Assembly: GCA_937900565.1 (NCBI GenBank)
Contig: CALCFG010000128.1
Location: forward strand, 1 to 23,406
Direction of reading: 5' to 3'
Source of the DNA: an uncultured Erysipelotrichaceae bacterium
GTDB taxonomy: Bacteria; Bacillota_I; Bacilli_A; Erysipelotrichales; Erysipelotrichaceae
DNA length: 23,406 bases
The first letter of the stretch is position 1, and each line of letters opens with the position of its first letter. The notes under the pieces are model-generated. The model saw nothing but the letters and a program-made list of their open reading frames with translations. It made no database searches and was not told the origin of the DNA. The translations under genes and the position numbers were made by a program. Of the stretch, positions 15,370 through 23,392 are shown piece after piece.

Positions 15370-16280
15370 TGCATAAGTTTTTTAAATGAATTAACGATAC
15401 TATTTCCTTGTTCTTTACTTAAATAACTAAATGCCGTATTCACAACATATCCACTGTAATAATTAGCAAATAATAACGAATAATCCAATGAATAACCTTC
15501 CATCAAGCCAGCAATCATTGCCCCACAATGGTTATCACCAGCACCAATTGTATTAATGACCTCTTGGTCGAATCCATCAACATAATGCTCTGCATTATCA
15601 TAGTAAACACATCCTTGACTACCTAAGGTAACTACTACAACATTAGTGGTTTTTTGATACATATTCACTAATGCCTCATGCAAATCATTGCAATTCGTTA
15701 ATTCTTGAATTTCATCTTTGTTGCAATGAATAATTGGATGTTGTTGATAAATTAAATCAAGTAATGATGAATCAATGGAATTATGCCGTGGCCCAGGCGC
15801 AAAAACTATTGGAATATTTAAATCAATAACGGCATTTACTAACGCATCACCGCTTACCTGTTCCATTTCTAAGCCACAGACATAAACATAGCTATACGCA
15901 TTGAACTCAAGGCAATTCAACCATTTTGAATCAAACAAATATTCAACTCCTTGATAGCTCATAAACGTACGTTCTCCTAGGCTATCAACAATACAATAAC
16001 AGCATCCGTTATCTCCTTTTACATCATTAACTAAGCTATTAATTCCTTCAAACGCTAATTGATTACGAACGAATTGTCCATAAATACCTTGACCTACGGG
16101 AGATAAGAAATCAAAGTCGATACCACAATTACGCATCACAGAAGCAACATTAAACGCACATCCTCCCAATTGCATAACTTGTTTTTTCACTTTAACATCA
16201 CCACTTACGTTAGGCAAATAGTCCACAGATAAATTGATATCACAAACACTGGATCCGATAACTAATACTTTCTTTTTCAT
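15351..16280 (-). CDS. PfkB-family carbohydrate or nucleoside kinase
   Basis: A 309-residue kinase of the ribokinase fold. The first signature is LGGCAFNVASVMRNCG (38-53) for substrate binding and the second is TIGAGDNHCGAMIAGL, where GAGD (246-249) forms the anion hole and D249 is the catalytic base. Between them is HCNKDEIQELTN, the family NxxE-like phosphate/metal region. The substrate cannot be deduced: ribose, a hexose phosphate, or a nucleoside such as pseudouridine are all possible. The residue after GAGD is N, and cysteines are many (about 11). There is no Shine-Dalgarno. A TATAAA 5 nt before the ATG may give a leaderless mRNA. gmk lies upstream behind a probable terminator. Confidence 0.9.
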   Translation of the reverse strand: MKKKVLVIGSSVCDINLSVDYLPNVSGDVKVKKQVMQLGGCAFNVASVMRNCGIDFDFLSPVGQGIYGQFVRNQLAFEGINSLVNDVKGDNGCCYCIVDSLGERTFMSYQGVEYLFDSKWLNCLEFNAYSYVYVCGLEMEQVSGDALVNAVIDLNIPIVFAPGPRHNSIDSSLLDLIYQQHPIIHCNKDEIQELTNCNDLHEALVNMYQKTTNVVVVTLGSQGCVYYDNAEHYVDGFDQEVINTIGAGDNHCGAMIAGLMEGYSLDYSLLFANYYSGYVVNTAFSYLSKEQGNSIVNSFKKLMQKKNGS

Positions 16281-16285
16281 AGACT

Positions 16286-16291
16286 TTTATA
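16286..16291 (-). promoter_or_regulatory. Candidate -10 of the PfkB-type kinase gene (leaderless)
   Basis: TATAAA on the minus strand, 5 nt before the ATG, right after the gmk terminator. The -35 is not recognisable and the motif is weak alone; it is listed because the gene lacks a Shine-Dalgarno. Confidence 0.3.
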
Positions 16292-16321
16292 AGAAAAAAG
16301 TGAAAAACTAGTTTCCACTTT
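16290..16321 (-). terminator. Probable terminator of gmk
   Basis: On the minus strand a 10-bp stem with one G-U pair (arms at 16312-16321 and 16297-16306, loop CTAGT) is followed by TTTC. The gmk TAG is in the stem-loop. The stem is AT-rich, so termination may be partial. Confidence 0.6.
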
Positions 16322-16898
16322 CAATTAATTCTTGTTCACGCATTTTACGTTGAATGATTGAACTTACCGTATCAATTGCAACTTCAATGTTTTCATTACA
16401 AACAACATAATTGTATTTCGTTGTCTCATTTAATTCTTTACGCGCTTTTTTTAATCGTTCTTGAATAACTTCTTCACTCTCACTTGCGCGACCTTTAATG
16501 CGTTTTTCTAATTCTTCCATGCTTGGTGGCACAATAAAAATAGACAATGCATCTTTGCATTTTTCAAGAACTTGCGTTGCACCCTGAACTTCAATTTCTA
16601 AAACAACATTCTTTCCTTGGTTGCGCATTTTTTCAACAACATTTTTTGGAGTACCATAATAGTTGCCAACAAACTCTGCATATTCCAATAATTCATCATT
16701 GGCAATGGCATTTTGAAATTGATATTCGTTAACAAAATAATAATTTACGCCATCGATTTCACCTTCACGACGCTTACGAGTTGTCATTGAAATGGAATAA
16801 AAACAATTATTGGTCGGATTTTCCAATACTTTCTTTAAGATAGTTCCTTTACCAACACCACTTGGCCCTGAAACAACAATTAATAAACCTTTTTTCAT
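16308..16898 (-). CDS. gmk: Guanylate kinase
   Basis: GMP to GDP kinase of 196 residues in the cytosol. It has the P-loop SGPSGVGKGT (10-19), the GMP-binding stretch SMTTRKRREGEIDGVNYYF, and EIEVQGATQVLEK, IFIVPPSMEELEKRI and the lid R residues. The ATG at 16898 is preferred: a GGGGG-type Shine-Dalgarno lies 7 nt before it, while a TTG two codons earlier (16904) would sit too close. A -10 TATACT lies 30 nt upstream on this strand. The enzyme also links to (p)ppGpp control in Bacillota. It diverges from rqcH. Confidence 0.97.
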   Translation of the reverse strand: MKKGLLIVVSGPSGVGKGTILKKVLENPTNNCFYSISMTTRKRREGEIDGVNYYFVNEYQFQNAIANDELLEYAEFVGNYYGTPKNVVEKMRNQGKNVVLEIEVQGATQVLEKCKDALSIFIVPPSMEELEKRIKGRASESEEVIQERLKKARKELNETTKYNYVVCNENIEVAIDTVSSIIQRKMREQELIESGN

Positions 16899-16927
16899 AT
16901 ACAATCCCCCTTAAGGATACACTTATG

Positions 16928-16933
16928 AGTATA
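16928..16933 (-). promoter_or_regulatory. Candidate -10 of gmk
   Basis: TATACT on the minus strand, 29 nt before the gmk ATG; the -35 zone has only a weak TTAATT. The short leader contains CCTTAAGG next to the Shine-Dalgarno. Confidence 0.45.
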
Positions 16934-16944
16934 GCAAACAACCA

Positions 16945-16973
16945 TTGCAAATTAAAGAAGATTCATTGATAAT
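16945..16973 (+). promoter_or_regulatory. rqcH promoter (leaderless)
   Basis: -35 TTGCAA (16945-16950), exactly 17 nt, -10 GATAAT (16968-16973), then 6 nt to the ATG. Transcription should start at or within a base of the start codon. No Shine-Dalgarno is present. Confidence 0.65.
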
Positions 16974-16979
16974 TAAACC

Positions 16980-18224
16980 ATGGCAATAGATGGAATATTA
17001 TTAAATAAGCAAGTAGAGGTCATTGCCGACTACCTTCCTTGCAAAATACAAAAAATTAGTCAAATAAGCGATTATGAATTGCTTTTTTTATGTCGGAATA
17101 AAGAAAAAGGAAAATTCAACTTATTTATTTCCACTCATCCTAACACTGCCCATGTATCTATATTGGATCAAAAATTGGCGACATTGGATGAACCAAAAGG
17201 TTTTTTAATGTTATTACGCAAACATTTAGAACAAGCAGTAATTAGTGATATTACTCAAATTAATTATGACCGTTGGTTTACCTTAACCATTCATACATTC
17301 AATACATTGGGTGATGCAATTGAAATTCAATTGGTCGTTGAATTAATGGGAAAATATGCCAATTTAATATTAGTTAATGAAGAAGGCATCATCATTGATG
17401 CCATTAAACGCATCCCTCCGTTTCAAAATCAATTACGAACCATTCAACCAGGAGCTAAATTTATCCCTACCCCAAGTCAACGCAATAAAGTTGATCCATT
17501 TGCTTGTACTTTTATAAACAAAGATATTTCTTTAGCAGACCAATTTCAAGGATTTTCAAAAGAGCTTGCGCTTCAAGTAAGTGAGTTAATGGCAAGTCAA
17601 GATTTTATGAGCATTATGCAAATGATTCGCGAATCATCACATTTATACATTTCAAAGATAAACAATACATTTATTTATCACTGCATTCCATTAACTTATT
17701 TAAAAAACACTCCCATTAAAATGAATTTAATGGAAGGCATTAATTATATCTTTGAAACGCAAGAACAACAAGAACGGTTAAAATCTTTAACAGCTGATGT
17801 TGTAAAATGCATTAAAAATAACAAAAAACATTTTAATGGTAAGATTCGAAAACTCAATGAACAATTGGAATTATCCAATGATTATGATTTGTATCGTAAT
17901 TATGGGGATATGATTTTTACATTAGCCAATCAATCAAGCGGTCATGACACTATCACTGCGTATGATTACGAAGCAGAATGTGAAGTATCAATTCCATTAG
18001 AAAGTAAATATGACAGTTATACCAATGCAAGACGTTATTATAAAAAATACAATAAGAGTCGCAAAGGCATTGAACACATAGAAAATCAATTGGATATCGC
18101 GCAAAAAGAATACGATTATTTTTCAGACCTATATGATCAATTAGATTATATGGATGTTATTGCAGCTACGCAAATACGCACCCAATTACAACAAAAAGGC
18201 TATTTAAAAGTCAGTAAGAAATAA
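16980..18224 (+). CDS. rqcH: RqcH/NFACT protein, N-terminal part (frameshifted gene)
   Basis: RqcH binds stalled 50S subunits and adds C-terminal alanine tails for quality control; older names are FbpA or fibronectin-binding protein. This frame encodes 414 residues: the NFACT-N domain (MAIDGILLNKQVEVI ... ELMGKYANLILVNEEGIIIDAIKRIPP), a helix-hairpin-helix region and the coiled-coil domain (about 265-400, with KHFNGKIRKLNEQLEL and YDSYTNARRYYKKYNKSRKG). It stops at TAA 18222-18224 after LKVSKK, where homologues run on into NFACT-R. That domain is present downstream in another frame. Full family length is about 550 residues; 414 plus 122 codons fits. The gene may be a recent mutant or contain a sequencing error. 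Confidence 0.9.
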   Translation: MAIDGILLNKQVEVIADYLPCKIQKISQISDYELLFLCRNKEKGKFNLFISTHPNTAHVSILDQKLATLDEPKGFLMLLRKHLEQAVISDITQINYDRWFTLTIHTFNTLGDAIEIQLVVELMGKYANLILVNEEGIIIDAIKRIPPFQNQLRTIQPGAKFIPTPSQRNKVDPFACTFINKDISLADQFQGFSKELALQVSELMASQDFMSIMQMIRESSHLYISKINNTFIYHCIPLTYLKNTPIKMNLMEGINYIFETQEQQERLKSLTADVVKCIKNNKKHFNGKIRKLNEQLELSNDYDLYRNYGDMIFTLANQSSGHDTITAYDYEAECEVSIPLESKYDSYTNARRYYKKYNKSRKGIEHIENQLDIAQKEYDYFSDLYDQLDYMDVIAATQIRTQLQQKGYLKVSKK

Positions 18225-18586
18225 CCATTAATAGCATTGAAGTAAATGGTGTACGTATTTATTATGGTAAAAATAGTATTCAAAATGAGACTATTACTTT
18301 TAATACCAACGCCCGCAAAGGATTATGGTTTCATGTCAAAGATTCCAGTGGTGCCCACGTATTATTAACGGATCATTATGATGATGAATTCTATATTCGT
18401 TTATGTGCCCAAATAGCTGCCTTATTTTCGCCCTACCGTCATTCTTCGTCAGTGGAAGTGCAATACTGTCCTGTCAATAAAGTTAAAAAATTGCCAAAAG
18501 GTAACCCGGGGCAGGTCTTATTGAGTAATTATAAATCCATCTTTATTGATCCCGATGAATCCATTATTACCCAATATCATTTATAA
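18218..18586 (+). pseudogene. rqcH: C-terminal NFACT-R domain of rqcH in the -1 frame
   Basis: The frame open from 18218 to the TAA at 18584-18586 encodes EITINSIEVNGVRIYYGKN, then WFHVKDSSGAHVLL, CPVNKVKKLPKG and SIFIDPDE: the NFACT-R (DUF814) domain that binds RNA/tRNA in RqcH. It has no plausible start codon or Shine-Dalgarno of its own. Adding one A to the AAA run at 18219-18221 joins it to the upstream frame and gives a normal RqcH. This stretch (18225-18586) would otherwise look like an empty intergenic region. Confidence 0.9.
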
Positions 18587-18599
18587 ACCTTAATAGAAG

Positions 18600-18632
18600 A
18601 AAAGGAGTTTTACATCGTTTAAAACTCCTTTT
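18600..18632. terminator. Bidirectional terminator between rqcH and rluB
   Basis: A perfect 13-bp stem (AAAAGGAGTTTTA, 7-nt loop, TAAAACTCCTTTT) serves both converging genes. Confidence 0.92.
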
Positions 18633-18637
18633 AATAA

Positions 18638-19369
18638 TTAAAGTGTTTGTGTTTTAGCTTGTTTAATTAAACTCGCTTTTTCTTCTTTACGCAATCTACG
18701 GTATTCACCTGGTTTTAGTCGACCTAATCCAATATGGCCAAATTCTACACGACATAAGCGTTTAACGTTGCATCCAAAATATGCCATCATACGACGAATC
18801 TCACGATTTTTACCTTCATATAAGGTTATGCGCAATTTCATTAATGGTTTATCTGGTTTGATAACTTCTACATTAACCTTACATGGTGCAGTTATTCCAT
18901 CTTCTAACGGAATACCTTTTTTTAGCTGTAAGATATCTTGATCACTTAATAATCCATCAATAGTAACTTCATAAACTTTACCGATATGGTACTTTGGATG
19001 AATCATTAAATTGGTAAATTCACCATCATTACTAACTAAAATCAATCCGCTGGATTCATAATCCAATCGACCTACCGGAAATAAACGATAAGGTTCATAT
19101 TTAAAGTAATCCGCAATGCACTCTCTCCCATGCGTATCACTTACTGTCGATAACACATTTTTAGGTTTATGAAACACAAATGTTACCGCTTCTTCTTTTG
19201 CTTTAATCAATTGACCATCAATGGCAATTTTATCCCTATAATTAGCTTTAGTTCCTAATTCTGTAACAATTGTGCCATTAACACTTACTCTTCCCTGTTC
19301 AATGAATTCTTCTGCTTTTCGGCGTGAACAATAACCAGATTGTGCAATAATTTTTTGTAATCTTTCCAT
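18638..19369 (-). CDS. rluB: RluB-type rRNA large-subunit pseudouridine synthase
   Basis: A 243-residue RsuA/RluB-family enzyme that turns uridine into pseudouridine in 23S rRNA (RluB acts at position 2605 in E. coli numbering). It has an N-terminal S4 RNA-binding domain (MERLQKIIAQSGYCSRRKAEEFI ... RVSVNG split across about 1-32) and the catalytic motif GRLDYESSGLIL with D103, then NREIRRMM near the C-terminus. The ATG at 19369 with an AAAGG Shine-Dalgarno is chosen over one 12 codons upstream that would overlap the preceding gene. The exact target could also be that of RsuA/RluE, but RluB is the usual form in Bacillota. It follows the glucosaminidase gene by 11 nt. Confidence 0.93.
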   Translation of the reverse strand: MERLQKIIAQSGYCSRRKAEEFIEQGRVSVNGTIVTELGTKANYRDKIAIDGQLIKAKEEAVTFVFHKPKNVLSTVSDTHGRECIADYFKYEPYRLFPVGRLDYESSGLILVSNDGEFTNLMIHPKYHIGKVYEVTIDGLLSDQDILQLKKGIPLEDGITAPCKVNVEVIKPDKPLMKLRITLYEGKNREIRRMMAYFGCNVKRLCRVEFGHIGLGRLKPGEYRRLRKEEKASLIKQAKTQTL

Positions 19370-19380
19370 ATAATCCTTTC

Positions 19381-22290
19381 TTAATGATGATTTTTTTCTC
19401 CCCAATAGTTGCTGCCTGCGGTTGTGAAGTCATTAATGACATCACAAGTAAGCAAACTATTTGGATGAAATTGTTTGAAATAACTTACGCGTTTATTTCC
19501 ATCCAAAACAAAATAGTTACCATTCGGTAAATGTTTAACTTTTAAAGGAAAAGTTTGTCCTTGCCGAGCTAAGCTTTCAACTAACGATTGACCTATTGAT
19601 ACTCTAGCTGTTCGAGTTTTATTCTTACGGTACGCACGTTTCCTTCCTTTCTTAATTATAACCATAACTAGTCCAATCCATAGCAATACAACTGCAATTG
19701 TAATTAATGCAATCAAACTGTGCAGTATCAAATCTGTTCTATTAAATGGATCATTTACTTGATTATCTTTAGTAAAATAACCAGATACATCCAATTCGTC
19801 AATGATAGTTTCATTATTTGTATCCACAATATAAATCTTACCGATCATATTGGATATAAACGATAACCCCGATGCACTTTGATACGTTGGTAATTGTACC
19901 AATGATTCGCCATCATCACAATAGACTATATAGCGATGATTGCTAAGATTCTCCAAACTTAATTGGATAAGAATAGGTGTTGCTAATGATTTTACACTCT
20001 CCCAATTATGGCTAATGGTTAGATCATAACTTTTAACTAAGGCATAACCTAATTGCGCAAATGGATTATCTTGCGCAAGTTGTGCTTTGGCTTGAGTTAA
20101 ATTAATTTGAAAATGGTTTGCAAATAATGCATTATCTGAATAATGGTTTAAATTCAATGCTAATCCAAGATTACCTACACTTACTAAGTCTTCCCCACTA
20201 AAACCAATCGTAATATCATTTAATGCCAATACTGGATCAAAAATTGCAGATAATGCGGCATATTCATTCATACTAAAGCGCGGAAAAGAACTGGTGCGTT
20301 GATCAAATAATGATTTAAACTCCAATAACTGTTGTGTGGTTGCACTGCCATATTCCAACGTTGCGTTCAATGTTTCTTTTATGGATTGATATTGTTCATC
20401 CTTTTGACTAGATACATCAATCAAATAGGTGCATTGTTGTCCACCATAACTTACAGTAACACTTTGCGTACCGCTTTCTTTAGTACTTACATTACTTAAC
20501 ATTTCAATGCTTAACGGTACCGTTTCCTTCGTACCATCTGCATAGGTTAATTCCACTAAACCATCCTGAGTATCAATGGTTTCGTTAAGTTCATACAATA
20601 ATTTGGGCAAATGTGCCATCTTTAACTGTAATGTTTCTTTATATTGTGCAACGTAAACACCTTTTTCATTTTGTTGATAAGCGATAAATTGATGTCCTGG
20701 ATAGTATGGAATCAATGACGGTTGATTATAAGAAAAATAAGTTAATGTTTTTTCGCCATTTTGATAACTTCCGCCATTAGCATCAATGGTAATGGCTTGC
20801 GGTACCTCAATTTCATTGGGGCCTTGATAAATATAGGCAACATCTTCTTTAGTAATAAATCCTTCGTTATAGACCAAGCCATCAATTTCAACACTATGAT
20901 CTAGTTTAACTTTATAACCATTATCCAATAAACTAACGAGCTCAAAAACATGTTCATTTCCCTTATATTGAGTTAAATGATTGTTATATGTTGCATCTTT
21001 ATATACCCAGATATCATTAGTACTAACGATAAATCCATGACTGTTTTTATCATTATGATTTAATTGCTTATCTAATTGATAATAATAAGATGCCGCCTTT
21101 TCACCCCAATAAGGATCTGATGCATAAGAAACATTCATTCCACTGTTTTTGTTTCCAAAATAACAGCCATGGTACGTAAAACTCGATGCGTCACAATATG
21201 AGTCCACAATATAATTTTTTGCATGAGATGCAATGGACGAATATGGAGACAAATACCGCGATGCATTGGCTTCAACCGCATGATCATAAGCTGCATGACC
21301 AAATAAATTATTCCGTGTATACGCTAAATAAGAGCGTCCATATCCACTTTCATTTAAACTTAATGCAACCATCATCAAAGCATTAACATTGTTTAAATCC
21401 TGCGCATTGATAAAATCATTACTTCGATTACCCAATAACGAACCATAAATATTATCTGCAACACTATCCCCATTCAAATCAGAAAAATAAGTAAACGCTT
21501 CATCACTTCCCAATTTTTGCAATATAGCACTAAGTTGGTCATTACTAACATTGCTTAACGTTAAATGGTTGTTGTATTGATAAAAGTTATAGTAAGGTTG
21601 ATTAAAATTGACGCTATTGCTGCTTGTATTATTGGCAATATCATTTAAACATGCAGTGATATCATCATAAAAATAATGACCATCATAACTGTAATAATCA
21701 TTACCTTCACTAAAAAAATCAGGCGCAACATCAAGTTTATATTCATTACGTGATAAATAATTACGTTGATCCGATAATATCGCATGCACTAATTCGCCAT
21801 CTTCCACATAATATACACTTAAATTTCCATTATAGAGTGCTAAAGGCACGATAGTTACTTGATTGATAGGTACCCATGCATCGACGCCAGAAAGACGAAT
21901 TAGCGCATGCGATGCATTACTATTCGTCCTAATATAAGCACTATCAACACCGTAACAGCCATTGGTATACCCAGAGGCATCATTACTTTCTTGAATATAT
22001 TCAACGTTAGTTAAACAATCCGTTTGATCAAGTAAAGCAATGGCATGATTAGCACTCACAACTTTATTATTTTTAACAATAAACCATGCATTGTCGCTTA
22101 ACTGTTGCCCATACTGCATTGCTTGATTATAATCATTACTTTCAAACAAACACTGATTAGTATTTGACTCACTAACGACACAATAACTATCACTATCAAT
22201 TAAATCCGTAATATCATACGCATTTATATCATTGTTTAATGAAAGTATTATTCCAAGGAATATAAAAACAAAAGCCCATCTACATTTCAT
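19381..22290 (-). CDS. Membrane-anchored glucosaminidase with an Ig-like domain and a cytoplasmic ParB-like tail
   Basis: A 969-residue surface protein. Order: signal peptide (about 1-24), an SH3-like or repeat region (about 30-155), a GH73-type beta-N-acetylglucosaminidase domain (about 268-410) with the motif SLNESGYGRS, E314 as likely acid, and NNLFG (327-331), a basic beta-rich region, an Ig-like segment (about 565-627, ELTYADGTKETVPLS), a helical region, a membrane span (about 854-879), a basic stop-transfer stretch (KKGRKRAYRKNKTR), then about 80 cytoplasmic residues with YFVLDGNKRVSYFK. The tail resembles ParB/sulfiredoxin-fold domains. It probably cleaves glycan strands. No Shine-Dalgarno; TATAAT lies 6 nt before the ATG. 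rluB follows. Confidence 0.85.
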   Translation of the reverse strand: MKCRWAFVFIFLGIILSLNNDINAYDITDLIDSDSYCVVSESNTNQCLFESNDYNQAMQYGQQLSDNAWFIVKNNKVVSANHAIALLDQTDCLTNVEYIQESNDASGYTNGCYGVDSAYIRTNSNASHALIRLSGVDAWVPINQVTIVPLALYNGNLSVYYVEDGELVHAILSDQRNYLSRNEYKLDVAPDFFSEGNDYYSYDGHYFYDDITACLNDIANNTSSNSVNFNQPYYNFYQYNNHLTLSNVSNDQLSAILQKLGSDEAFTYFSDLNGDSVADNIYGSLLGNRSNDFINAQDLNNVNALMMVALSLNESGYGRSYLAYTRNNLFGHAAYDHAVEANASRYLSPYSSIASHAKNYIVDSYCDASSFTYHGCYFGNKNSGMNVSYASDPYWGEKAASYYYQLDKQLNHNDKNSHGFIVSTNDIWVYKDATYNNHLTQYKGNEHVFELVSLLDNGYKVKLDHSVEIDGLVYNEGFITKEDVAYIYQGPNEIEVPQAITIDANGGSYQNGEKTLTYFSYNQPSLIPYYPGHQFIAYQQNEKGVYVAQYKETLQLKMAHLPKLLYELNETIDTQDGLVELTYADGTKETVPLSIEMLSNVSTKESGTQSVTVSYGGQQCTYLIDVSSQKDEQYQSIKETLNATLEYGSATTQQLLEFKSLFDQRTSSFPRFSMNEYAALSAIFDPVLALNDITIGFSGEDLVSVGNLGLALNLNHYSDNALFANHFQINLTQAKAQLAQDNPFAQLGYALVKSYDLTISHNWESVKSLATPILIQLSLENLSNHRYIVYCDDGESLVQLPTYQSASGLSFISNMIGKIYIVDTNNETIIDELDVSGYFTKDNQVNDPFNRTDLILHSLIALITIAVVLLWIGLVMVIIKKGRKRAYRKNKTRTARVSIGQSLVESLARQGQTFPLKVKHLPNGNYFVLDGNKRVSYFKQFHPNSLLTCDVINDFTTAGSNYWGEKNHH

Positions 22291-22320
22291 TGTTACATTA
22301 TATCGTAGATAGACTTTTGT
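22258..22320 (-). terminator. Terminator of add overlapping the start of the glucosaminidase gene
   Basis: On the minus strand a 16-bp stem with two G-U pairs (arms at 22305-22320 and 22268-22283) is followed by TTTTT. The 21-nt loop holds the -10 element and start codon of the next gene, and the right arm and T run are its codons 3-12. Confidence 0.75.
22297..22302 (-). promoter_or_regulatory. Candidate -10 of the glucosaminidase gene (leaderless)
   Basis: A perfect TATAAT on the minus strand 6 nt before the ATG; the -35 region (AAGAAA) is poor. The site is inside the add terminator loop. Confidence 0.5.
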
Positions 22321-22323
22321 TTC

Positions 22324-23346
22324 TTAATTATTATCGAGTAATGCAGTGAATTGTTTGATTAAATCTTTTGTATAGTCATTATCCATAAAAGCATGTTGCA
22401 AAGCATAAATGTTCATTTGAATTAAATCATGCATTGTTAAATCTAAATCATCCATGGCATGTTGGTATTCGTCAGTTAATGATATATTAGTTAGTGTACG
22501 ATTATCACAATTTAGACAGCATTTAACCCCCTTTTGTAATAAGGGTTTTAAGGGATGATCTTTATAACTTGGTTGGTTTTTACATTGTACATTGCTGGAT
22601 AAACACATTTCAAGTAATGCGTCATTGGCTTTAACCATTTCCACAACTTTATCATCCAAAATACAATTGCCTCCATGGCCGATACGTTTAGCACCATAAC
22701 GTAAAGCTATCGCTACATTACTGGCTGGACCAACTTCCCCCGCATGAATAGTAAACGGAATATTCAACTTATTAGCCAAAGCAAAAAAAGGTTCATAGTA
22801 TTCCATATTAACCGCCCCTTCCGGACCCGCTAAATCAATACCCACGACTCCTTTATCTAAATAGTTAGCCGTAAGATTCACAACATCCCAATTGATATTA
22901 TCATTTTGTAAGGAAGAATCAATCATTAAGCAATGAATAATTCCTACCTTACAATTGCTTTGAATTTTATTAAATTCAGCAACAACATTAACAACCGTAT
23001 CCATAACATCGCTTAATGATAAGCCAGAAGCAATGTGTTGACCTGGTGCATAACGAATTTCTGCATATACCACATGATCTCGAATTAATTGCTCCAATAA
23101 ATCTTGAGTAGTGGCTTGGATATTTTCCTTAGATTGCATTATGGCAATCGGCAAATCGAAGCATTTTAAAAATTGCCACAAATGATCAATATTACGCGGT
23201 GCCACCATTTTAGTAACAAAAGTGTCATAATTTTCATTCGCATCGATTAATTGGTCCTTTAACGCCAATTGGTAAGCCAATTGAGGATTAATAGATCCAT
23301 CCAAATGTAAATGCAATTCAACCTTTGGTAATTCTTTAATTGTCAT
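22324..23346 (-). CDS. add: Adenosine deaminase
   Basis: A 340-residue zinc enzyme converting adenosine or deoxyadenosine to inosine in purine salvage. Zinc ligands and active-site residues are visible: HLHLDG (H12, H14), HAGE (H201, E204), RIGHGG (H224) and NCDNRT (D281). The second acidic residue of the classical DDP is N282, a variant I recall in other Bacillota members. VVYAEIRYAPGQH is the family helix before the core. There is no Shine-Dalgarno before the ATG. A short ORF with AAAGGAG overlaps the start by 11 nt, suggesting translational coupling. A terminator follows. Confidence 0.94.
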   Translation of the reverse strand: MTIKELPKVELHLHLDGSINPQLAYQLALKDQLIDANENYDTFVTKMVAPRNIDHLWQFLKCFDLPIAIMQSKENIQATTQDLLEQLIRDHVVYAEIRYAPGQHIASGLSLSDVMDTVVNVVAEFNKIQSNCKVGIIHCLMIDSSLQNDNINWDVVNLTANYLDKGVVGIDLAGPEGAVNMEYYEPFFALANKLNIPFTIHAGEVGPASNVAIALRYGAKRIGHGGNCILDDKVVEMVKANDALLEMCLSSNVQCKNQPSYKDHPLKPLLQKGVKCCLNCDNRTLTNISLTDEYQHAMDDLDLTMHDLIQMNIYALQHAFMDNDYTKDLIKQFTALLDNN

Positions 23347-23392
23347 AGTAATCTTGTATGATACAAAGCGTACCTTGCTTAGCTTCGTACAT
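23336..23392 (-). CDS. Short ORF overlapping the add start (leader peptide or end of a larger gene)
   Basis: An ORF of 18 codons (MYEAKQGTLCIIQDYYDN) with AAAGGAG four nt before its ATG, in a different frame from add, ending 11 nt inside it. The frame stays open to the window edge (14 nt further), so it may instead be the C-terminus of an upstream gene. Either way ribosomes finishing here could start add, which has no Shine-Dalgarno of its own. I recognise no family. Confidence 0.4.
   Translation of the reverse strand: MYEAKQGTLCIIQDYYDN

Noticed and set aside
18207..18224. Programmed -1 frameshift in rqcH
   Set aside because: The bases AGT AAG AAA TAA are not a classical slippery heptamer and I see no strong downstream pseudoknot; a one-base change is simpler.
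19370..19405. RluB start 12 codons upstream
   Set aside because: It would overlap the glucosaminidase gene; an AAAGG Shine-Dalgarno fits the ATG at 19369.
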